Assembly: GCA_963805985.1 (NCBI GenBank)
Contig: CAWDWG010000012.1
Coordinates: 1-64,000 of the forward strand
From: Bog-257 sp963805985
GTDB taxonomy: Bacteria; Acidobacteriota; Terriglobia; Terriglobales; Acidobacteriaceae
DNA length: 64,000 nucleotides
Direction of reading: 5' to 3'
The notes beneath the pieces were generated by a model. The model was not told the origin of the DNA, did not search any database, and saw nothing but the letters and a program-made list of their open reading frames with translations. Of this stretch, positions 7,737 through 14,984 are shown piece after piece. The position numbers and the translations under genes are program-made. Position 1 is the stretch's first letter; every line of letters begins with the position of its first letter.

Positions 7737-8510
7737 TCATCGATGTTGCGTCACCCGAATCTCGAACAACTTCGGCCAAAGTTTTCCGGTAACGAACAGC
7801 CGATTCCCCGCCGCGTCGTACGCGATGCCGTTGAGCACGGCATCAGGGTTGCCAAGCTCGCGTTTGTTAATGATGCCGCTCAGGTCAATCTTTCCCAGCA
7901 CCTTGCCCGTCTTAGGCGAGATGCGGACGATCGTGTCGCTCTGCCAGACGTTGGCATAGATCTCGCCGCGAACATATTCCAGTTCGTTCAGGTTTTCGAC
8001 CGGCCGTCCCGCATCGTCGGTGACATGAATGCGCCGGGTTTCGCGAAATGTCTTGGGGTCGAGAAACCGCAAGTACGAGCTGCCATCGCTCATGATCAGC
8101 TGCTTGTCATCGTGCGTTAGCCCCCAGCCTTCGCCCTCGTATGGAAACGTGCGCAGCTGCGAGAAGGTGAAGCGGTCATACACAAAGCCTTTGTGCGCCT
8201 TCCACGTCAACTGCACCAGCGTGCTGTCCCAGTCCGTCAGCCCTTCGGCAAAGAAACTGGAGGGAAGATCGAACTTCTGCAGCACCTTCCCGGTATAGAG
8301 ATCGACCATGCGGATCGACGAGTGCCCGTTCAACCCCGTGCTCTCATACAAATGGCCGTCGACGTAAATCAGTCCCTGCGTGAAGGCACGGGGATCGTGG
8401 GGGTAGGTGTGAACGACCTGGTAGGAATCCGTCGGCGCCGAAATGGAAGTCGCCGCCAGCGCGCTAACCGCGCAGAGGAGCAATAGGAAGAGGCCAAGCC
8501 GTTGCAGCAT
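7737..8510 (-). CDS. Secreted glutaminyl-peptide cyclotransferase (plant-type QC)
   Basis: 257 residues with signal peptide MLQRLGLFLLLLCAVSALA. The mature protein is a five-bladed beta-propeller of the plant/bacterial glutamine cyclotransferase family: HDPRAFTQGL near the N-terminus, STGLNGHSSIR, FFAEGLTDW, the GEGWGLTHD segment, NLNELEYV and VLNGIAYD are all family hallmarks. The enzyme converts N-terminal glutamine of exported proteins to pyroglutamate, protecting them against aminopeptidases. Length is normal. Single gene, minus strand; TAATCT lies eight bases before the ATG, similar to but not exactly the six-base arrangement seen at four other genes. Confidence 0.9.
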   Translation of the reverse strand: MLQRLGLFLLLLCAVSALAATSISAPTDSYQVVHTYPHDPRAFTQGLIYVDGHLYESTGLNGHSSIRMVDLYTGKVLQKFDLPSSFFAEGLTDWDSTLVQLTWKAHKGFVYDRFTFSQLRTFPYEGEGWGLTHDDKQLIMSDGSSYLRFLDPKTFRETRRIHVTDDAGRPVENLNELEYVRGEIYANVWQSDTIVRISPKTGKVLGKIDLSGIINKRELGNPDAVLNGIAYDAAGNRLFVTGKLWPKLFEIRVTQHR

Positions 8511-8537
8511 GAACGGCTAGATTAACATCGCGGGAGA

Positions 8538-8582
8538 GCGGGTGCCCCACACATTCGCGGTTTTCGAATGTGTGGGAGTCGA
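8538..8582 (+). repeat. R1 hairpin unit with a variant stem
   Basis: GGTGCCCC then stem CCCACACATTCG / CGAATGTGTGGG (perfect 12 bp, loop CGGTTTT, 8546-8576). Compared with the copies at 6948 and 7596 the stem has CACA for CTCA on the left and TGTG for TGAG on the right, so pairing is kept. Confidence 0.85.
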
Positions 8583-8590
8583 ATGGCGGA

Positions 8591-9118
8591 CTACTTCTTC
8601 TGTTTCGGCGGGTATTCCTTGAACAGCTTGGTCACAGCTTTGTCGAGAGTACTGATGTTCCTGTTGGCCTTGCTGGAGATTGTGTCGCTCACCGAGCCGC
8701 GCCAGACCAGCTGCTTGCTCTTGGTGTCAGCCATCTCGACCACCAGCGTCCCCACCTTGTTGTAGTAAGTGTTGCTGGCAACTGGCGACACACCATTGTC
8801 CCACCCCCAGGCAGGTCCCACAGCGTAACCGGCGCCCACGACATCCTTCTCCTCGCGAATGCTGCTGCTGTAGACCACCCACAAATCAGGATTCGAATCC
8901 ACCTTCGTCAGCCCCTTGGCCTGCAGTTGCTTGTCGACGTCGGCAATGACGCGCTGGTCCCATTCGCCTTGCGCCGGATCAGGACTCTTCTCCCACATAT
9001 AGGTCTTATAGCTGGCGAAATTCGCGCTCTTGTCGAAATTGATGTGGGGCTTCTGCGCAAATGCGAACCCGGTCGACAAAAGCCACAACACACCAACCGC
9101 TAGTACGTGCCTCTTCAT
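8591..9118 (-). CDS. DUF4136 secreted protein
   Basis: 175 residues. GGGAG at six bases fixes the ATG at 9118; the open frame continues 21 codons upstream without support. Signal peptide MKRHVLAVGVLWLLSTGFAFA. The mature part follows DUF4136: INFDKSANFASYKTYMW near the start, then QRVIADVDKQLQAKGLTKVDSNPDLWVVY, and finally GTLVVEMADTKSKQLVWRGS with ISTLDKAVTKLFKEYPP. DUF4136 proteins are periplasmic, often lipoproteins, of unknown function; this one lacks a lipobox cysteine and so is probably soluble. There is a small Gly/Trp-rich loop (YAVGPAWGWDNG) in the middle. Confidence 0.85.
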   Translation of the reverse strand: MKRHVLAVGVLWLLSTGFAFAQKPHINFDKSANFASYKTYMWEKSPDPAQGEWDQRVIADVDKQLQAKGLTKVDSNPDLWVVYSSSIREEKDVVGAGYAVGPAWGWDNGVSPVASNTYYNKVGTLVVEMADTKSKQLVWRGSVSDTISSKANRNISTLDKAVTKLFKEYPPKQKK

Positions 9119-9188
9119 AGCCGCTCCCGATCCGCTGGAATTGATTGCTTGCGTCACAAACCAACGCGACTGCATGTGCAAAAAGATA

Positions 9189-9719
9189 CTAACCTGTGGA
9201 CAGCTTTCTGCCCAGCGCTTTCAGGATGGTCACCGGATGCGTGAGAAAAATACAAATGTCTCCCAACGCGGTTTGCGGCTCATGAAATACGCCCAGCTGC
9301 CGTAACACCGTCGCTCGATCGTAATAAATCCGTTCGCCCGCCAGTCGGTCGCCGGAACTGAAGGTGTAGATCCCACAGAGTGGGATCTCGAGCCGGCGGC
9401 CGGTGGCTGGAAGCCCGCGCCACGCGCCCCGATGCGTGCCGCGAATCACCACTTCCAGAACGATCGCCTCCGCTGCCACATGCCGCCGCACGATCTCGAT
9501 GCTCAAGTCCGGCAGAGCTGCCATCAGCTGGACATAGAACTGATGCACCTGATCGCGGCCTTCATAGTGCGCTCCCCACGGCTCATCGTCGTAACGCGCG
9601 GCGTCACCAAACGTTGCGATGGCGCCTTCCAGATCGTGCGCATTCTCCAGCCGAACGTGTTCTTCCACCAGCGCCGTGCGCCGTGCCAGCCTGTCCATCG
9701 GCGTCGTTGTAGCGGCCAT
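9189..9719 (-). CDS. SnoaL-like polyketide cyclase/ester cyclase family protein
   Basis: 176 residues. GAGGAG six bases before the ATG at 9719 decides the start; an upstream extension of 57 codons runs through non-coding sequence. The fold pattern is NTF2/SnoaL: an N-terminal helix (ALVEEHVRLENAHDLEGAIATF), then the DEPWGAHYEGRDQVHQFY segment, then three strands with RGTHRGAWRGLPATGRRLEIPLCGIYTF, which is the family's typical G-T-H-x-G-x-W-x-G-x-P-x-T-G string. Such proteins range from true cyclases to scavenging hydrolases; the substrate cannot be read from the sequence. Single gene with a 50-base gap to the toxin gene downstream of it. Confidence 0.82.
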   Translation of the reverse strand: MAATTTPMDRLARRTALVEEHVRLENAHDLEGAIATFGDAARYDDEPWGAHYEGRDQVHQFYVQLMAALPDLSIEIVRRHVAAEAIVLEVVIRGTHRGAWRGLPATGRRLEIPLCGIYTFSSGDRLAGERIYYDRATVLRQLGVFHEPQTALGDICIFLTHPVTILKALGRKLSTG

Positions 9720-9769
9720 GAATAAACTCCTCGTGCCAGTGTGAGCGGCCGCACCTGCGGACGCAACAA

Positions 9770-10036
9770 TCACCGATACGTCTGTTCGGACCGAATGAGA
9801 ATGGCGGAAATAGCGACGCTCCTCTTCGTGTGATCGACACCAAAGATGATTCGGTAGCGGCCGACTCGTTTGCGGTAACGCCCCTCCCACCCCGCTCCCT
9901 TCAGCGGTTTTATGTCGCCAGAGAAGGGGTCCCCTTGCATCTCGTCGATGGCCTGCTCGATACGTAACTGACGGTCGCGCGGAAGTCGTTTAAGGGCTTT
10001 CTCGGCTGTCGCAGAAAGTTCAACGGCCCAATTCAC
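9770..10036 (-). CDS. RelE/ParE-family toxin
   Basis: 88 residues: an N-terminal strand-helix (WAVELSATAEKALKRLPRDRQLRIEQAI), GDIKPLKGAGWEGRYRKRVGRYRIIFGVD and a C-terminal strand. K46-L-K-G and the Arg-rich YRKRVGRYRIIF motif match RelE-type mRNA interferases more than ParE gyrase poisons. It overlaps the upstream AbrB-type gene by 17 bases, the usual antitoxin-first arrangement. RelE toxins cleave mRNA at the ribosomal A site; ParE relatives act on gyrase, and the two cannot be separated with certainty here. Confidence 0.85.
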   Translation of the reverse strand: MNWAVELSATAEKALKRLPRDRQLRIEQAIDEMQGDPFSGDIKPLKGAGWEGRYRKRVGRYRIIFGVDHTKRSVAISAILIRSEQTYR

Positions 10037-10304
10037 GTTTTATCGCTCGCCATGGCTTTGATTGGCGTGCTTGTAACTGGGCCTCGCCTTTGCGTATTTT
10101 TGCCGCCTCAGCGCGGGTGAGTACCTCTTCAACATCGACTAAGCGCTTGGGCCGCATCGCGACACGACCATGCTCCACCGTCATTTCAACGAAGTCGCCC
10201 TCCCGAAGTTGCAAGGCGTCGAATAGCGCCTTGGGGATCACCACTTGCCGCCGCTGCCCGATCCGGCTTACCGCTGAAGGCTGAATAGAATTTCTGACAG
10301 TCAT
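10020..10304 (-). CDS. AbrB/MazE/SpoVT-type antitoxin
   Basis: 94 residues. The N-terminal swapped-hairpin DNA-binding domain is clear (VSRIGQRRQVVIPKALFDALQLREGDFVEM, residues about 12-41). The C-terminal half is helical and charged (VDVEEVLTRAEAAKIRKGEAQLQ), the expected toxin-wrapping segment. It overlaps the RelE-like toxin by 17 bases. AbrB-fold antitoxins pair most often with MazF or VapC-type toxins, so pairing with a RelE-fold toxin is less usual. The operon is probably autoregulated through binding at its own promoter, whose sequence (10305-10350) shows no obvious palindrome. Confidence 0.85.
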   Translation of the reverse strand: MTVRNSIQPSAVSRIGQRRQVVIPKALFDALQLREGDFVEMTVEHGRVAMRPKRLVDVEEVLTRAEAAKIRKGEAQLQARQSKPWRAIKRELGR

Positions 10305-10389
10305 ACATTCAGCTTAGCGGATTATCTGCTGCAGTCAACTCAAAAGCAGCCGCCGAGGCGCTTTGCCGCCGCCCTCGCCCGTTCACTCC

Positions 10390-10405
10390 TCACATCACCA
10401 TGTGA
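10390..10405 (+). promoter_or_regulatory. Inverted repeat upstream of the kor operon
   Basis: TCACAT-CACC-ATGTGA, perfect six-base arms, about 155 bases before korD. It is followed by a third ATCAC half-site at 10411. The arrangement resembles a dimeric regulator site; no specific regulator can be named. The rest of the 256-base gap shows no gene. Confidence 0.35.
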
Positions 10406-10560
10406 CCCACATCACTTCGCCTTGGGCCATCACTGGTGAAAAATCGAACTATCGTTCGGTACGGGGTGAGCCTCCAGACCGCAACGAATTCCAGGTGGGA
10501 TGGCGAATCGTTAGGTACAACCAAGTCCTTCCGACGGTCCCGCAAACAGAAAGGGCAGCA

Positions 10561-10866
10561 ATGGCCAAAGGTTCAGTGCAGATCGTAGTCGAGCGTTGCA
10601 AAGCCTGCGGTTTCTGCGTGGAGTTTTGTCCCACGCATGTGCTCGCGCTCTCGTCCGCCTTCAACGCCAAGGGATACCACACGCCCTACATGGTTCATCC
10701 GGAGAAGTGCAGTGGCTGCGACTTGTGCGGCATGTACTGTCCCGACTTCGCCATCTTCGGCTTCAAGCCAGATGCCGAAGCTAAGAAGGCAAGTCCGGAG
10801 GCGCAAGCCGCTGCCGTGCCTCCAGCCGCCGCGGCCGAAGTAAAGGAGGTTGAAGATGCACGCTGA
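10561..10866 (+). CDS. korD: 2-oxoglutarate:ferredoxin oxidoreductase, delta (ferredoxin) subunit
   Basis: 101 residues with two complete 4Fe-4S motifs: CKACGFCVEFCP at residues 13-24 and CSGCDLCGMYCP at about 44-55. The C-terminus is an Ala/Pro/Glu-rich tail. This subunit passes electrons from the catalytic core to ferredoxin. The start is the ATG at 10561 (AAAGGGCAGCA before it); a longer frame from 10363 has no support. The stop overlaps the start of korA, so the four genes are translationally coupled. Confidence 0.92.
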   Translation: MAKGSVQIVVERCKACGFCVEFCPTHVLALSSAFNAKGYHTPYMVHPEKCSGCDLCGMYCPDFAIFGFKPDAEAKKASPEAQAAAVPPAAAAEVKEVEDAR

Positions 10867-12016
10867 TCCTGCCGGCGTACTAACCGGCTCCCATTTTCTC
10901 GATGGCGACCACGCGTGTTGCGAAGGCGCTCTCGCCGCCGGCGCGCGATTCTCGTCCGGCTATCCCATCACGCCCTCCACCGAGGTCGTCGAGCGCTTCG
11001 CATCCCGCGTTCCCACCGTCGGCGGCGTCTTTATTCAGATGGAAGACGAACTCGCCGCCTCCATCACGCTGCAAGGCGCGGTATGGGGCGGAGCCAAAGC
11101 GTTCACGGTAACCTCCGGGCCAGGTTTCTCGCTGATGATGGAGCACATCGGTTACGCCGTCATGACCGAGACGCCCTGCGTCTTCGTCGACGTGCAGCGC
11201 GGTGGACCATCTACCGGCTTGCCGACGCTCCCCGCCCAGCAGGACATGATGCAGGTGCGCTGGGGATCGCATGGCGATTACGAAATCATCGCGCTGTGTC
11301 CCAACTCGCCGCAAGAGTGCTTCGATCTGACGATCACCGCATTCAATTACTCCGAGAAGTATCGTTGCCCGGTCTTCGTGATGCTCGACGAAGTCGTCGG
11401 CCATATGACGGAGAAGGTCGTCATCCCTCCCGCCGATCAGATTGAAGTTGAGCCGCGCCGCTACACCAAACTGCCGCCGGAAGAGTTTCTCGCCTTCAGG
11501 CCGAAGGATGACCTCGTGCCCGACATGCCGCACGTTGGCGAAGGCTATAACGTACACGTCACCGGACTGACCCACGATGAGCGCGGTTACCCAGACATGC
11601 GGCCCGAGGTGCAGAGCGTGCTGATCAGGCGCCTGGTCGAGAAGATCACGAAGAATGTCGATCAGATCACGCTCTTCGAGGAAGATCAGACGGAAGGCGC
11701 CGAAGTCGTGGTCGTCTCCTACGGAATCACCTCGCGAGTGGCACAACGCGCCATCGACATGGCACGCGCCAAGGGTGTGAAGGTTGGCAAGTTCCGGCTG
11801 ATCACCGCGTGGCCGTTCCCCGAGAAACAAATCGCAGCCATCGCGAAAAAAGTCAAGGGCATAGTGGTAGCGGAACTGAACCTGGGCCAGATGGTGCGCG
11901 AAGTTGAACGGGCGGCCGCAGGCCAAACCGTTGTCCGGCTCGTGGGCCACGCCGGCGGCAGCGTCCACAAGCCCGAAGACATACTCAATGCAATCCTGGA
12001 GGTGACGCGTGGCTGA
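10856..12016 (+). CDS. korA: 2-oxoglutarate:ferredoxin oxidoreductase, alpha subunit
   Basis: 386 residues. AAAGGAGG at 10842-10849 places the start at the ATG 10856, eleven bases inside korD. The N-terminal domain has GYPITPST (residues 35-42), the QMEDELAAS segment and SGPGFSLMMEH, all typical of KorA; domain II (residues about 270-380) has the transketolase C-terminal fold, with VVVVSYGITSRVA and RLITAWPFPEKQI. With KorB it forms the catalytic core that converts 2-oxoglutarate and CoA to succinyl-CoA and CO2, reducing ferredoxin; the reaction is reversible. A branched-chain or pyruvate-type 2-oxoacid preference is possible, but the separate D/A/B/C gene set and order favour KOR. Confidence 0.93.
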   Translation: MHADPAGVLTGSHFLDGDHACCEGALAAGARFSSGYPITPSTEVVERFASRVPTVGGVFIQMEDELAASITLQGAVWGGAKAFTVTSGPGFSLMMEHIGYAVMTETPCVFVDVQRGGPSTGLPTLPAQQDMMQVRWGSHGDYEIIALCPNSPQECFDLTITAFNYSEKYRCPVFVMLDEVVGHMTEKVVIPPADQIEVEPRRYTKLPPEEFLAFRPKDDLVPDMPHVGEGYNVHVTGLTHDERGYPDMRPEVQSVLIRRLVEKITKNVDQITLFEEDQTEGAEVVVVSYGITSRVAQRAIDMARAKGVKVGKFRLITAWPFPEKQIAAIAKKVKGIVVAELNLGQMVREVERAAAGQTVVRLVGHAGGSVHKPEDILNAILEVTRG

Positions 12017-12884
12017 AGCATCGTTGGTAATGCCTCAGAATCCGGTTGAGCAGTTTCTTCGCATGGACCGCATTCCTCACATCTGGTGTCCGGGATGCGG
12101 TATCGGCACCAGCGTCAACGCCTTCGCACGTGCGCTGGTCGATGCCAAGATCGACACCACGCATCTGGCAATCGTCTCCGGCATCGGTTGCAGTGGACGC
12201 GTGGCCGGCTACACCAAGTTCGACTCGTTCCACACCACCCACGGCCGCGCGATTCCCTTCGCCACCGGCCTGAAGCTGGCGAATCCCAAGATGAACGTCG
12301 TGGTGTATTCGGGTGACGGCGACCTGTTCGCCATCGGCGGTAATCACCTGATCCACGCCGCGCGGCGCAACGTCGACCTGAAAGTCATCTGCGTCAACAA
12401 TCTTATTTATGCGATGACGGGCGGGCAGACGGCTCCGACGACGCCGGGTGCAGTGACAACCTCGACCAATCCTTACGGCACATACGATCCGGCCTTCAAT
12501 CTGCCTTATCTCGTCGAAGCCGCCGGAGCCGTCTATGTCGCGCGCTGGACCGCCTTCCACGTCCGCCAGTTGGCGCGCTCGATGGAAGAGATGTTCGCGA
12601 AGAAAGGTTTCAGCTTCATCGAAGTGCTCTCGCCGTGCCCGACGCTCTATCAGCGCCGCAACAAGATGGGCGACGGCCTCGACACCATGAAGTTCTACAA
12701 GGACAAGAGCAAGGTTCGCAACGGCGCGCCCACCAGCGAAGTTGGGCTCAGCAAGAGCGGCGAGATCATCGTCGGCAAGTTTGTCGACCGCGAGCGCGCC
12801 GACTACGGCGTTCTCATGCACGACCAACTGATCGACTCTCTGGGCGAAGATTACGTGGAAACGGAGGCGTGCTCATGCCAGTAA
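12009..12884 (+). CDS. korB: 2-oxoglutarate:ferredoxin oxidoreductase, beta (TPP) subunit
   Basis: 291 residues, GTG start at 12009 with GGAGG six bases before it, overlapping korA by eight bases. C27-P-G-C30 lies near the N-terminus and the thiamine pyrophosphate/Mg motif GDGDLFAIGGN runs from residue 102 to 112. GIGCSGR and HGRAIPFATGLKLANP are conserved in KorB. It binds the TPP cofactor that decarboxylates the 2-oxoacid. Normal length for the family. Confidence 0.95.
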   Translation: MAEASLVMPQNPVEQFLRMDRIPHIWCPGCGIGTSVNAFARALVDAKIDTTHLAIVSGIGCSGRVAGYTKFDSFHTTHGRAIPFATGLKLANPKMNVVVYSGDGDLFAIGGNHLIHAARRNVDLKVICVNNLIYAMTGGQTAPTTPGAVTTSTNPYGTYDPAFNLPYLVEAAGAVYVARWTAFHVRQLARSMEEMFAKKGFSFIEVLSPCPTLYQRRNKMGDGLDTMKFYKDKSKVRNGAPTSEVGLSKSGEIIVGKFVDRERADYGVLMHDQLIDSLGEDYVETEACSCQ

Positions 12885-13471
12885 CAGAGATCCGTATCGC
12901 GGGATTTGGCGGTCAGGGAGTCATTCTCTCGGCCATCGTCATCGGCAAAGCCGGCTGCATTTTTCAGAACGGCTACTCCACCATGACGCAGAACTTCGGG
13001 CCGGAGGCGCGCGGCGGAGCTTGCAGCGCACAAGTCATCCTGTCCGATAGCCCGGTGCTCTATCCCTATGTCAGCCGCCCCGACATCCTCGTGGTCATGT
13101 CGCAGGAGGCCTACACCCTCTTCAGTCCGCAGATCAAAGACAACGGCATCCTGATCATTGAGGAAGATCTCGTGCGGATCGACCACCTGCCGGCCGGCGT
13201 GCGCGTTTACAGCATTCCCGCCACTCGCATTGCCGAAGAGCTTGGCAAGAAGATGGTGTTGAACATCATCATGGTCGGCTTCTTCGGAGCAGTCACCGGT
13301 GTTCTCGATCCTGACGCGCTGCGCAATGCGGTCGCCGCATCCGTGCCGGAGGCTTATCGCGATCTCAACCTGAAGGCCTTCAATCGCGGCTTCGACTACG
13401 GAACGAAAGAGCTCGCGGAAGTAATCGTGAAACAGGACTCCCAGGTCGCGGTCGGCGCACTGGAAACCTAG
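12875..13471 (+). CDS. korC: 2-oxoglutarate:ferredoxin oxidoreductase, gamma subunit
   Basis: 198 residues. GGAGG seven bases upstream fixes the ATG at 12875, inside the end of korB. The N-terminal EIRIAGFGGQGVILSA motif, the QNFGPEARGGACSAQVILS segment and PDILVVMSQEAY are characteristic of the gamma domain of 2-oxoacid:acceptor oxidoreductases, which helps bind CoA. It completes the DABC operon. A weak hairpin (CTCGTC...GACGAG, about 13473-13494) follows the stop but has no T-run. Confidence 0.93.
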   Translation: MPVTEIRIAGFGGQGVILSAIVIGKAGCIFQNGYSTMTQNFGPEARGGACSAQVILSDSPVLYPYVSRPDILVVMSQEAYTLFSPQIKDNGILIIEEDLVRIDHLPAGVRVYSIPATRIAEELGKKMVLNIIMVGFFGAVTGVLDPDALRNAVAASVPEAYRDLNLKAFNRGFDYGTKELAEVIVKQDSQVAVGALET

Positions 13472-13820
13472 GCTCGTCCCAGGTTAAGACGAGACTAGAC
13501 CAACGACGCAGCATTCAGGCCGAGTCTGCCGGTCGCTGAGAAATTGCGAATTGGGGGACAGGCGTCAGGGCACGACTTCACGGGCTCCTGAAAAACTCGT
13601 TGACCGAGGCAGATCGGGTAGTGCTGGCCTTCAGGCCAGCGTTTGAGCCGTTTAGTTTCAGTTTGAGTCGGCTTTAGCCGACGGCACAACCTCACCCCAT
13701 CGGAGGTTTCCAGCGGCCTGTTCAATCGTGCCGACCGGTTCTTTCCACCTCAGTTGCTCGATCGGCCTTTTCTGCGTATCGGAGGCAACGCTTCTCGATA
13801 ACGCCGCCATCCCTCGTTGC
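13472..13820. repeat. Gap of about 350 bases with R3 hairpins
   Basis: GGGTAGT leads into GCTGGCCTTCAGGCCAGC (13623-13640), and GTCGGCTTTAGCCGAC is at 13667-13682. The segment before them (AAAAACTCGTTGACCG, ATCGGGTAG) closely resembles the one at 42930-42962. No gene was recognised in the stretch apart from the uncertain small ORF that follows. Confidence 0.8.
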
Positions 13821-14072
13821 ATGCAATCCAAAGATGAAGACGCGAACAAGGGCGCTATCGAACAGGATCGACGCCAGCAAGAGACCAACGTCTCACCAAC
13901 CGGTGCAGACCGGGGAACGACTGACTTCCCCGAACCGGGGGAGAACGAGGAGCACACCGGGGAAGCGCGCGACGCCGGGGTTAATCCCGAGGGCCTGACT
14001 CAGGATCAGGATCCCGGATTCCGCCAAAAAGAGAATCAGAACAAGACTAAGGACGACCCGCTCGCGGCATGA
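13821..14072 (+). CDS. Hypothetical disordered hydrophilic protein
   Basis: 83 residues from the ATG at 13821. Composition is dominated by Asp, Glu, Gln, Asn, Lys, Gly and Pro (TGADRGTTDFPEPGENEEHT, DQDPGFRQKENQNKTKDDP), with almost no hydrophobic residues, so it should be disordered. Such small acidic proteins are common next to regulatory or stress genes in acidobacteria, but no family was recognised and the ribosome binding site is poor. The open frame continues upstream to 13728 through R3 repeat sequence. May be spurious. Confidence 0.4.
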   Translation: MQSKDEDANKGAIEQDRRQQETNVSPTGADRGTTDFPEPGENEEHTGEARDAGVNPEGLTQDQDPGFRQKENQNKTKDDPLAA

Positions 14073-14081
14073 AGCCCGAGC

Positions 14082-14867
14082 GTGACGCTTGCCATCGCGG
14101 CCACCCTGCCTGATGATTTCAACATGCCTTCCCGATCAGGCGGGGCGCTCACCTGGGTGCGCGATTCGCTGCGTCATCGCGGTTTCGCCGGTTCATTGCG
14201 ATACTACGCTCGCGAATTCCGCGACATGCTGGTCGATCTGACTCCCGAGCGCCGCAAGTCTCGCTACGGCGACATCGACTTCGACTTCGATCACAGCGTC
14301 GATACAACCTGGGCCACAGTGTCGCTGCACACGCGTTTCCGCGAGTGGCTCTCCGGCGGCCAGTATCAACCTACCGAGCCTGCAATCTTTCATCAGATGA
14401 TCGACGCGATTCCGGCTTTCCTCGACGGCTTCACCTTTATCGATCTTGGCTCCGGCAAGGGAAGAACTCTGCTGATGGCCTCGGATTATCCGTTCCGGCG
14501 AATCATCGGCCTGGAGTTGCTAGAGGAGTTAAATACGATCGCGCTTCACAACATTGAGCGCTATCGCGGTCATCGGCAGAAATGCTTCGTGATCGAATCG
14601 CACAGTGGCGACGCGCGCCAGTTCGATTTTCCCGCCGAGCCAACCGTCCTGTACTTCTTCAATCCGTTTCCCAGGCACATCTGGAGCGAACTGCTGGCCA
14701 ACTTGCACCGCTCACTGCTCGCTGCTCCGCGCCCGGTGTACGCGATCTATCACAACCCTGTGCATGAAGATCTCCTCGCCGCCGAGAACTGGCTGCACGA
14801 AGTGGGAAGAACCCACCAATTCGTCGTCTACGAAGCGCAATGGTCCGGATCGAGCCTCGGAAATTGA
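14082..14867 (+). CDS. Class I SAM-dependent methyltransferase
   Basis: 261 residues from GTG 14082 (ATG at 14124 is an alternative start). Motif I is clear: FIDLGSGKGRTLL at about residues 119-131, followed by IIGLELLEELNTIA as the acidic-loop motif and PTVLYFFNPFPRHIW as motif IV. The N-terminal 100 residues (LRYYAREFRDMLVDL, DIDFDFDHSVDTTWATV) are typical of a group of uncharacterised bacterial methyltransferases. The target is unknown. The GTG start lies ten bases after the stop of the preceding small ORF. Confidence 0.8.
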   Translation: MTLAIAATLPDDFNMPSRSGGALTWVRDSLRHRGFAGSLRYYAREFRDMLVDLTPERRKSRYGDIDFDFDHSVDTTWATVSLHTRFREWLSGGQYQPTEPAIFHQMIDAIPAFLDGFTFIDLGSGKGRTLLMASDYPFRRIIGLELLEELNTIALHNIERYRGHRQKCFVIESHSGDARQFDFPAEPTVLYFFNPFPRHIWSELLANLHRSLLAAPRPVYAIYHNPVHEDLLAAENWLHEVGRTHQFVVYEAQWSGSSLGN

Positions 14868-14984
14868 AATCGTAGACCTGCGTGTCTGACGCTGCGGATA
14901 AGATGACGCCTCGCGCCTCGTGCTGCAGCTGACGAATGATTTCAGGCGGAAATTGTCCGATCCATGCTTTACAATTTGTCGCGC

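Noticed and set aside
6948..8576. R1 hairpins as intrinsic terminators
   Set aside because: Strong stems but no T-run follows on either strand, and the same heads and tails also occur away from gene ends; a terminator role stays unproven.
10880..11968. Minus-strand ORF of 362 codons opposite korA
   Set aside because: His/Arg/Asp-rich shadow with no family pattern; korA is certain.
13495..13725. Minus-strand 76-codon ORF through the R3 repeat downstream of korC
   Set aside because: Entirely in repeat sequence, no ribosome site, no family pattern.
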